Shown here in pieces: positions 25,657-37,600 of a DNA stretch of 64,000 nt (its first letter is position 1; the number at the start of each line of letters is the position of its first letter). This DNA comes from Phascolarctos cinereus (taxonomy: Eukaryota > Chordata > Mammalia > Diprotodontia > Phascolarctidae). A model generated the notes under the pieces. The model saw only the letters and a program-made list of their open reading frames with translations. It did no database searches and had not been told where the DNA came from. Made by a program: the position numbers and the translations under genes. The stretch is from positions 13,998,001 through 14,062,000 of the forward strand of contig NW_018343964.1 of the NCBI RefSeq assembly GCF_002099425.1. The letters are read 5' to 3'.

Positions 25657-28600
25657 CACATATATATATTTATAAATACAATAAATATAAACATATGTAA
25701 ACAGAATAGCAAGTTGTACATAATAGATTTTCAGTTTCATGTGCAATCATTTAAAAAAATTATACTATGTTATAGAAATGCTTGTTTTATCCCATAAATT
25801 AAAAAGAAAAAATAAATATAAGGTCTTTTTTTGCATGGTGGGACAGAGAGAGATGCTAACTGTGGCAGAAAAAGAAAGTTCTTATACACAAAGCTGGTGC
25901 TTGAATTAAGCTTTGAAATGACCTAGGGATCCTAGGAAGTTGAGCTAAGGAAAGAGTGCATTCCAGGCATGGGGAAGGGTCAGCCAGGGAAAAGGTGGGA
26001 TAAGAAACAGAGGGTCATGAATGAGGAACAGCAAGGCCACTCTGGCTGGAAAAAAAAAAAAAGTACGTGAAAGGAAGTAAGGCATAATAGTGCCAGAAAA
26101 GTAAGACTAGACTGTTAAGTTTCTCAATTAATCCAATCAACAAGCATTTAGAGAGATGGTGGAGCCAGGGTACAGAATGAGACATCTATTTTTTGGACAT
26201 GACCAATTAAGGATTTTTTTTTTTTGCTGGACTATGCATATTTATTTCGAGTTACATTTCTCTTTATTACCTTTTCAGTGGAATAAGGAGGTGGGTGGGA
26301 GAGAAAATAGATTTCTGCTAATTAAAAAAAATTTAATTTAACAGCTGAAGCATCTTCTATTTGCCAGCGGACCCAGACTTATCTGTCTTCATATCTAGAT
26401 AGACACAGACACAGTCCAAGGCACAGAGCCAACACTCAATAAAGGGTTACTGACTGATTGAACACTCCTCACCAGATAGAAGGAACCTTAGGGGCCAATA
26501 AGTTGGTCCTTGAGTGCCATCAATGCAGCTAATAAATAAGCGTGAGTATCCTCTAACCAATAGGTAAAGAAGTAGCTGGGAGATGAAGAAGGAAGAGGGA
26601 GAAGGGAGGAATGCAGAGAGAAGGCAATGGAAGAATGGGGTGGGAGAGGGAATAAAAAAAGATCAAAAGACCAAGGGAATAAAGGATGCCCTTTGACTCT
26701 ACTCGAGTGCTTACAAGTTGCTTAAGCCTGGCCTAGAAGGTACACCTGCTCATTGTGAAAGCTGGAAGAGTATACCCCCGGAGAAAGGAGTGTCTTGTAC
26801 CTAGATAGGAAAAGGAAAGGAAATGGGGGGGCTTCTCTCCCTCCGTAGTCCCCATTTGCCCCACCCTCTGAAATCCCAACATACTGGGAGTCAGTTTTGT
26901 CTCTGAAAAGACTCGGAGGCAGAAATCCCCATTTTTGTGGGGTTCAAAAGTAGAAGGCACAATGACGTATTCTCCGGCAGGCAGCTTGAAGCGGTTCAGC
27001 ACTTCCCGGAGATTGATGAACGTGTCCGACCTCTCCCTTGCTCTCGTTGTCAGAAAGAAGTTTTTGTTGAGATGCAGGTTGGTCCGACCAGAAAACTGAT
27101 GGGAAAACATAACCAGAGTGAGAGACAACCAGAGCACTCACTGTCCCCCAGGCCTAGGACGCTAGTCCTTATTTCCACCTCCTGACTTCCCTGGCTTCCT
27201 TCAAGTCAGCTCAGATCCCACCTTCTACAAGAACTTTCCCCCAGTAACCCCCTCCACTATCAGCCACCAGCCCATGGCTAGTGTTTTCCTTATTTCCCAT
27301 TTACCCTGTATATATCTTGTCTGTATACAGTAAATTGCATGTTGTTTCTCCCACTTGACTTATAAGCTTCTTGAGGGCAGGGACCATGTTTTAGCTTTTC
27401 TTTGTATCCTCAGTGTTTAGGACAGTTTAGCACTGTGAGGGCAGGGACCATGTTTTAGCTTTTCTTTGTATCCTCAGTGTTTAGGACAGTTTAGCACTGG
27501 TACATAGTAAGTATTTAATAAATGCTCGTTGACGGACTGTTAGTGTTGTTGGTGGTGGTGTTTCAGTCATGTCCAACTCTCTGTGACCCATTTGGAGTTT
27601 TCTGGACAAAGACAGTGGAGTGGTTCGCCATTTCCTTCTCCAGCTCACTTTACTGATGAGGAAACTGAGGCAAACAGGGTGAAGTGACTTGCCCAGGGTC
27701 ACATAGCTAGCAAGTATCCAAGGTTGGATCTGAACTCTGGAAGATGAGTCTTCTTGACTCCTAGCCCACTGCTCCAAATAAATGTAACATTCAACTCATC
27801 TAAGCTACACAATGACTTCACTGATAGTTCACTGTTAAGAAATACATAAATACTACAATAATACTACTCACCACTCAGGGAATTTATTGGGGTTGCAGGG
27901 GGAAAACATGGCTAGATCTGAATCTGAGGACTAGGTTCAAATCTTAACTCAACTGTGTGATCTGCCCATGTCACTTTAACTGTTCTTGGTTTCAGTTTCA
28001 CCATCTGTCAAATGAGGGGTTCAGACTAGATGACATTTAAGGTCCCCTCCCACTCTAGCTCTACTGGGAGTCCTTTGTACTCCCCCAACACTGGCAGCGC
28101 ACTCACCACCCCATCCTTCCACAGAGATCATCCTTAGCCTTCTCTGTGTTTATCTTATCCACGGTGCTGGGATTCTGTCAAATGCTGTGGGCCGTATGGT
28201 GGCCAAAGCAATGTTAGCACTCAGCAGGCATTAACACACTGCAAACACAGAATCAGAGCCCTGGAGGAGGGCATGAGAAGCCACTCATGTTTCTCTGCAG
28301 TACTGCTCCCAGGCTGGCCAGCCTGACTGAGAACAAGGGCCAGAATTCACTCATGGCTTGGACAAACAGCTATAATGCACCTCATTCTTCTTGCTGTGAT
28401 ACCATTATCTCTTGTACTATGGGCTGCTTAGGGTGCCCTCTTGTGTCTTTACATATATTAGGCTTTTTAAGGGATATCATCATACAGTCAGTTCCGCTGT
28501 CATATGCCATATATGTGTGGCTAAAAATCACTTCACTATGTGAAGTTGCACAATCAAAACCACAAGGCTTATGGGGAAAATGAGGTCAGTGTACATTAAA

Positions 28601-31600
28601 AAAAATGAAAGGAACCTAATAAAAATGGTAGTTTTATTCATATTAAATGGTTAAGAAACACATAAATACTACAATAAATACTGGCTGCATGTGCTGCCTT
28701 GGTTCCCACAAGCCTTGGGCAGGCAAAGTTAAGAGGAAATCCTCAGGGAAAGTGGGGAAGGGGGGTCAGGGGCCTTGTCCTAGTGGAAGGTGGGGCAGTC
28801 TGAGGGTATGGGGTGTAGACCAGACCTCTTCCACCCATAACTCAGACCACACCAAGGCATTATACCTTGAAAAAGACCTCAAGTTTGCCTGTGGAAGTGA
28901 GCAAAGGAAGCTTGGCTGCTTGTGAGTTATTATGAAGTGGTATGGTTTTCTACATTCTCAGTCTTTCTCTTGCATAAAATTGTGCATAAGCAAATGTGAA
29001 AGTTGTGTTGTATTCATGCTGTTCCTGGATATATCAATCAAGTTGGAACAAATCTGAGTTTTTAAAATAAGTGGTACAGCAGAACTGACTATATTATTTA
29101 TTTCACTGAATCTCAGTATTGATGAGATTCACAATGACTTTTTTTTTGTCACGCTAAGTAAAGCTGAAATCTTAGCAATTAATCAAATAAGCAAGCATTT
29201 ATCAAGCACCTACTATGTACTAGGCACTGGAGGTACAAAGGCAAAAATGAAACAGTCCCTGCCCATCTTATACTTAGCATACAGCAAGGGTTCTTAACCT
29301 CTCTTGGGTCATTGGACCATCTGGCAGTCTGGTAAAGCCTATGGACTCCTTCTCAAAATAATGTTTTTAAATGCATAAAATAAGCTATGTAGGATTATAA
29401 AGAAAACCAATTATATTAAATGTAGCTATAAAATATTTTTAAAATTAAAAAATTAAAATTCTATTTAAAAATTTTAATTAAAAAAAAATTTTAAACATTT
29501 GCAGACCCCCTTGAAATCTATTCACAGGTTCCTTGGGGGTCCGTGGATTCCAGGTCAAGGACCTCCTGGTCTAGATGATCTAGGTATGAAGAGGAAGCAT
29601 AGAGGAGCTCACTTGGGTTATGGCCTCAGTGGGAAGGAATTCCACCAGCCCTATTTGGTAGCTTCTTATTAAAATTAAATGTTTAATTAGGTGCTAAGCT
29701 CTGTTATATTTATATGATGGAATATAAGTGCTGCCTCTAAATGTTAGTACTCTAGGGCCAAGCCCTAGTAACAGCTCTGATGCTCAGAATTTGGAGGGCA
29801 CATTTAGATAGATACATGTGACACTTCAACTCAGGAAATACTTGGGTCTTGGTAGCCTCACTAGAGAGATAGTATAGATGAGAATGAGTCCTTGAAATTT
29901 AGCATCAGCGCCCAGTCTTCATATAACTTCTTTTGGGAGATACAGAAGCCCAGGCCTCTTGGCTAAACTTGATTCCCAGAGTCAAAGGACAAAATATGTC
30001 AGACGTACCTCCTCAGGAACCTGTAGAGAGACACAAGATACAGCAAACACTTGGTCAGAGAGAGTGGACACTCTATTAACTGTCATTGTGTCTTATACTC
30101 TTCCTTTCCCTGACAATTTCAAAGAATAATAATAATGGCTGACATTTACTCAATGCTTTAAGGCTGATAAAACACTTAATATTTGGTCCCTCACAATGTC
30201 CACATGATGTAAGTGCTATGGGTACAATTAGGCCCATTTTAAATATTGAGGAAACTGCAGTTGAGAAGTTAAATGAACTGCAGAGCATCGCACAACTAGT
30301 GAGTGTTTGAGGCAGTATTCAAACCCAGTTCCTCCTGACTCAAAGTTCAGGGCTCTATCCACTGTATCAAAATGTCAACTACATTAACTTACATGATTCC
30401 CACACCCCTTGTCTGCGATTCTGTGAACTCAAAGCATTTACTGATCTGTTCTGCATGCCCTTGATGATGGGGAGGAACAGATATTATTATTATTATCATT
30501 CTCATGTAAACTAAGGCCTGAGATATTCAGTGTCTTGTATAAGGTCAAAGTCAAGTTCATAGCAGAGCCAAGCCTCAAACCAAAGTCCCTTAATTCCTAG
30601 TCCAGGCCTTTATCTATTATCTACTATAGCTCTCCTATCACTCTGCTATTCCACAGCAGAGCTGCATCCCTATGGGCTTTTCACACTCTTCCTGATACAA
30701 TCTGTCTCTCATTCCCAGTACTCACTCCCCACTCCCCACTTCTAAAGCTGGGGCATTTTAAAAGGTGACTGATGGAATGATTGAGGATTATAAAATTTGG
30801 TGCATTTCCAACATACTAAAGAACTTTCGGTCCCAAGAATCCATTCTGTGCTCATATTTATCTCTGGTCCATTGTTGACATGCAGACTTGACATGACTCT
30901 CACATCCCATTTTTCAGATGGGAAAGTAGAAGATAGTACTAAAAAGTGGCTTGTCATAGGTCACCTAAGCTTCCAATAGCAGAGTAAAAAGACAATACAG
31001 CCTCTTGGTATCTTGTCTGAGGCAGTGTAGGATGGTCAGAAAAGCTCTGAACCAATAATATTAGCACATATTTCTTTCTTTTTTCCATTTGAAAGTCTGC
31101 AAGGGATGAGAACTCTCTTTCCTTGCTCGGTGACCCTAGGCAGATAATTTGACCTTTCTAGACCTCTTATGTAAAATGGGAGAATGATGATAATACCTGT
31201 CTTCACCACCTCACAGGGTTAATTTGAGGGACATGATAAAATGCCATGAACAGCATAAGGCATTACACCTGTAAGTTATTAGCATCACCTGGATAGACTT
31301 AATTTCACTAAAGCATCCTGGTTGCCCTGCTGTTCCACTTCAATGCTGCCTTGAGACACAGGAGGAGGGGCGGGGGAAGTGCTTAGGCCAGTTCTTACAG
31401 CCCCCATACCTGTCTTTAGCAGAGCTATTTCAAAACTCAACTTCTTCAGAAAGGTACAAACCTTGGAGCAAAGGCAGACAAGATGATGGAGCTATGTGGT
31501 TCAGGCTCTGCCTGTTATGGGCTTTGTTCTAAAGAGGAACAGGGCTGAAGCACACACTAGGCTATGTCCTGGGAAAAAATGCTCAGTGCTTTGCAACTCT

Positions 31601-34600
31601 GGTGGGAGTATAATCACCCAATTGTTTCCCCTCTCTCCCTTATAGTCTCCACCTCCTTGGCAACTGGGCTCTAACTAGCCATACACATGGTTTCCATTGG
31701 CTCTGCTCCTGACTTCACATTATTCTTAGAGGTAGCCCCAGGACACTCCGTCCCCAGCTCAAATCCCTCTGGAATTCTTTTCATCCCAAGCTGACAAAGG
31801 CAAGAAATGAAACAAGGGGATGTCTTCCAAAGCCTGGCTATTTAACCCTCATAGCACTGGCTCTGGGGACTCTATCAGAGCATCCTGCAGCCCCCTGGTG
31901 ACCCTTGGCCAACTGTTAGGGCTTCCTTGGGTAAGGTCATTCTAGAATGCCTTTGCCATTTCCTAGAACAGTCCTTGTTTGCTGTTACAAACTCTCGGGG
32001 TTGGCCTTGCACAAAAGTAGGGGGCCTGGGTGATCAGTAAAAGAGGGAAGGGAGGGAGGAAACCTCCAAGTACGATTATTTCCTCACCTCATAGATACTA
32101 AAGCCGATAGTGTGCATATCCTCTCCCATTTTCCTTTGGCGTCGCCGGTGTTTCTGGATGAGGCCCACCAGGAAGGTGCATCCTGGCTCAGAGCCATCAG
32201 AATCCTCATCCTCCTCCTCCAGCTTGATCATGTATTGAGGGTTCATCCAGAAAGTGTCTGCCATCACACAGAAGGACAAAGTGTATCACTCACCTCAGAG
32301 CGCAGGGGACCCATTCCCCAGTGTATAAGGGACATGAGACACGGCTAACTTGTGGCTAGAAGGGGGGACTGTCATCTTACCTATTAATCCACCCAAAGCA
32401 CCCCTGGACCTTGACATCTGACCTGAAGAACCTCTGAACCTTTCTATTTGCCCTACAATTGAACTTTCTTTTATGTGAAGGTTCCTCCCCCTATTAGAAT
32501 GTGAGCACCTATTTTGAGCAAGGCCTGCTTTGCCTTTTCTATTTGTATTCCCAACACTTAGTACCATGGTTGGCCCGTGGTAAGTACTTAAAAAATGCTT
32601 TTCATTCATTCATGATTGCACAGATAAAGACTATCTGGGGAATGAAGAAGGGTCTGTCTGTGGCATTTAGATTTGGGGGTAGTCACAGAAGGCCGAGGGT
32701 GTAAAGAAATTCAGAGAAATCAGGGGTTTGAGGCAACAGAAAATCACTAATTTGCAACCTTAATTTGGGTGAGTAGCAGTGGTGGTAGAGAAAATGGACT
32801 ACACACTTATCAGAGTCTAAAACAGTCCTAAATCAGAAGCTCTGCCCTATATATTTTTCTTCTTTTGCCCTAAATTTACTGAGCTGTTTGGAGTACTTTA
32901 TGTTTTTAAGCTCTGGGAGGGAGAGAGAACACGTGAGACAGATTTCTTGAAATGAAACCTTTTCCTTGCTAGACTCTGGACTGTTGCGCCCCCTGGTGGT
33001 TTCCTTCCTTTATTCATCTCTGACTTTGAGTGAATGGAGTTACATAGAAGCAAGCTGATGTGGCTAGAGAAAAACTTGGGGTTACCTTCTTTGATTCTGA
33101 CTGGTGACCTGCCGATGATCGTCAAGGCAGGAACTAAAGTGGACTTTCCTAAGGTGCTCTGTGCTATCCTACCCCCTCTCCACGCCCCCCTCCCTAATCA
33201 CCCAAAAACACATACACCTTTTCTATCAAAATCTTCTTTCAAGGTATCCAGAGAGAGGTCAGAAGATCTGGGTTCAAATCCTACCTTAGTCATTTATTCC
33301 CTGGGACTCAGTTTCCTTATCTGTAAAATGAAGTAGCTGGCCTAGATATCCTCTGAGGTCCCTTCCAACTCTAAATCTGTGATCCTGATGGAATCCTAAG
33401 AAAGCTGCTCCCAGCTCCAATATTCTAACTTCCTTATGGGCCCCAATGAACAGCAGCATGTCCTGATTTAACCTCACCACAGGCCCCTAGACTCAATACA
33501 GCCATTTCCCCCAGCTAGCCATTGCCCCCAGACCCAATTTACATATTGAACAGGTGTGTTCTTGTACTCAACCCCAATCACATCATCCATTTGGTCTAAG
33601 ACAAGGTCACAATACCTAACTGTCCATCTTGACCATTCAGGACCACACCAGCTAGCCAATCGGAGGGCAGCACGACGAGGATGTTTGATCACTGAACCAT
33701 AGAACGGACACCTCCCTATTAAGAAGGGACCCCTCCACTATTACCTAATCTCTTAACAAAGTCCTTCTGCCTTTTTTTTTTATATTCCCCTATCTCATTT
33801 CATTTTTTTTAAAGCAATTGGGGTTAAGTGACTTGCCCAGGGTCACACAGCTAGTAAATGAAAGTGGTCTGAGGCTGGATTTGAACTCAGGCCTTCCTGA
33901 CTTCAGGGCGGGTGCTCTATCCACTGCACCACCTAGCTGTCCCTCTAGGCAACTTTTTAAGACTACAAGTTTGCAGAGAAGGTGCTGATTTGCATTGGTC
34001 GAGGGAGTTTCTTATCCAGGAGTCCTCTATATTAGTGAACTGACAGGTCTACACCCTATCTCTATCCCAGGAGTGGGGACCCTGTGGCCTCAAGGACACA
34101 TGTGGCCCTCTAGGTCCTCAAGTGCAGCCCTTTGACTGAATCCAAACCTCACAGAACAGATCCCCTTAATAAAAGGATTTGTTCTGTAAAACTTGGACTC
34201 AGTCAAAAGGCCACACCCAAGGACCTAGAAGGCAAACATGTGGCCTGGAGGCCATACATTCCCCACTCCTGCATCCCTATATGTCAAGAACTGTTCAAGG
34301 CACCAAGGATATGAAAACCAAAAAAAAAAAAGCAACAGCCCCTGCCATTAGGGAGCTTACATTCTATGGGAGAAACAAACAACATGGACTTGTATAAGTC
34401 CGTACAAACTACAAATAAGGCAGTTTTGGGGGAAAGGCACTTATTGTTTAACTAGCTTAATCAAACTGATTTGAAACTCATTTACACTAAGGTGTAAATG
34501 GCAGGGATATAAGTATAGTGTTAGTACAGTTGAAAAGAATTTAGTTCAGGAGTCAGGAGTTCTGGGTTATAACACCAGCTTTGTCATCAACTAGTGACAT

Positions 34601-37600
34601 GACCTTGGCCAAGACACATAATCTACGTGGGCTACAGTTTGCATTATGTGTACTGTGGTGTGATACTGCAGTTTTAATTTCTTTTGAGGGCCTGTGAGTG
34701 TTTTATCATTTGGGGTAGTTGGATAGCTGAATGATATTTTTTTTTGGGGGGAGATGATTGTCCAGAGTAATTTAGGGAAGGGGCAAAAATAAAGTACTGC
34801 TGTGTTTGGAGGCTAGAGCAGTAGATAGATTAGGGTGCCTGAAGTCAGAAAGACCTGAGTTCAAATCCATCCTAAGACACTTAACTAGCTGTGTGACTCT
34901 GGGCAAGTCACTTAACCCTGTTTGCCTCAGTTTCCTCATCTGTCAAATGAGCTGGAGAAAGAAATGGCAAACCACTCCAGTATCTTTGCCAAGAAGACCC
35001 CAAACAGGTTCACAGAAAGTTGGACATGACTGAAACAACTGAACAAGCTTACTGAAGAAAAGATTGGACAGAGGGAAGTTTGGCTGTATGAAAAGCAATA
35101 CAGAAGAGGGACTTCCCTGGTTCCAGCCAGGATGACAAGGGTGACCTGTCCCTTGGCGTTGTCTAGAACCATTCTTATCGTTAACCATGGAGTTAGAGAT
35201 GATCCTGCTCAAGGTCTTTATAACACTTATAATGACTAGTAGAGTGCCTAGTACATAATATGCACTCTATAAATACCTTTGGAATGAACTGGGGTGAGCA
35301 GTGGCCTTATACAACTGGCCAACATCAAGATAAGGTGCTAAAAGAGATCATACAAATGGGATAAGGACCCACATGTACAAAAATATTTATAGCACCTCTT
35401 TATGGGGTGGCAAAGAATTGGAAATTGAGGGAATGCCCATCAATTGGGGAATGGCTGAACAAGTTGTGGTATATGAATGTAATGGAATACTATTGTGCTG
35501 TAAGAAATGATGAACAGGCTGACTTCAGAAAAACCTGGAAAGACTTGTATGGTCTGATGCTGAGTGAAGTGAACAGAACCAAGAGAACGTCGTACACAAT
35601 AACAGCCACGTTGTGCAATGACTAATATTGATAAACTTAACCCTTTCCAGCAATACAAGGATCTAAGACATCTCCAAAGGCCTCATGATGGAAAATGCTA
35701 TCCATATCCAAACAAAGAACAATGGAGTTTGAATGCAGATCGAAGCATATACTATTTGCTATTTTTTTCTTCTGTTGAGTTTTGTTTCCTCTTTCTGGTG
35801 GTTCCTCCTATTGGTTCTAATTCTTACTTACAACATCACTCATGTGAAAATATGTTTAATAGGAATGTGTATGTATAGCCTATATCAGATTGTGTGCTGT
35901 CTTGGAGAGGGTGGTGGGGAAGAAGGGGGAGAAAAATTTTAAACTCAAAAGCATATGGAAGTGGTTGTTGATAAATCAAAATAAATTAATAAAAAAAAGA
36001 TGAGGTGCTAAAAGATGTGATTTCCTTCTCTTCTCCTGTGTCCTATTCTTCTACCCTTTCTCCTGAGATTTTTTTTTTGGGTTAGACAATGGGGTTAAGT
36101 GAGTTGCCCAGGGTCACATAGCTAGTAAGTGTTATGTTTCTAAGGCCAGATTTGAACCCAGGTCCTCCTGAATCAGGGCCGGTGCTCTATCCACTGTGCC
36201 ACCCTAGCTGCCCCCTCTCCTGAGATTTCTTTTGGAAGTAGTACAAGGTCAGGGCACATCACGTTGTTGATAGTGATAACTTATTAACATTTTGATAGCA
36301 CGTCAAGATTTACAAAATGCTTCCCTAACAATAACTCTGTGAAGTAGGTAGTATACATGTTATGACTCCCATTTTTTTACGGATAAGGAAACTTGAAATA
36401 TGCCAGTGCCCCACTCTCCTTTCTTTGCCTTTTAGGCTTTTTTCATGCTCCCTTCATAGCTGGCAGAAGGTGAGAGATATCTGGAGGTTGGGGGAACTGT
36501 CCTCTGAGTACTCTCAAAGTGAGAACTAGACGTCTCTCCCACGGGTTCAAGTTCCGAATTTTTCTCTTACTTGGGTAGTTCCTGCAGCCCCCTGCAGTAG
36601 AACCCCGCCTCCAGGTCCCGTCCATCTTGGTGAGTCTCCACTTCTTGTAGGTATCACTGATTAGCGTGTCTGGGGTTAGGTTACAGATCTCTAGGCGAGA
36701 ATAGTGCCTCAAGAAGTCACTGAAAGACATCCTGCAGCAGAAACACAAGACAGGGTTTCTCTCAGTAGGTCAAGAGAGAGAATCTCTGTGAGACCTTTGA
36801 ATCTCCCAACATGGCCTCAGAACAATAAGAACTGACAGTTAAAAATTTTCAACGTGCTTTACATACATCCTCTCCTTTGAGACTCGTAACAACTCTGTGA
36901 GGTTGGCACACTACAGGTATTGGTACCCTTGTTTTATAGATGAGGAAACTGAGATTCAGAAATTAAGTGTCTTGTCCATGACCACATAGCGAATAAGTGT
37001 CAGGGTGGGATTTGAACTCTGGGGTTCCTGGCTTCAGGTCCAGGTCTCTATCCACCACACCATGCTGACTTTCAAGGTATACCATACCATCTCCTCGCCA
37101 TATCTTGTAAGTTGCTTCTAGGATCTAATAGAATGGAGGGCACACACTGAAAGCCCACTCAATCTTTACTGAGGGACTGAAAACTCCTAGAAATTGTGGG
37201 TGTGTCCCACTATCACCACTGTATTCTGCTGAGTTCTGAACAGCAGTTCCTTTGTTTTTTCTCTGTAAAGCACCTCAGTATCTTACTCCATTTTAACAGT
37301 CATATGAGGATTAAGCTGTTTCTTGCATTGGACTGTTCAGTGAAGTACTTGTGGGGCCCCCATGATCTGGGAGCCCTCAGCCTAATACTCTTGATGGCTG
37401 GGCTGGGCTTTGTGCTATATAATTTTACAGTAAAACAAATTCTGGAAAGTGTACAATTCTCTGTGAAGCCCCAAGTAAGCTCACCAGAATTCTCCATCTT
37501 CATATTTCCTGGTTAGTCTCTCCCTCTCATCGGGGTCTATGCTGTTCCAGTTAGAGCAGCTGAAAAGTGAAAGTGGATCAAAGTTAGGAGTGCTAAAAGT

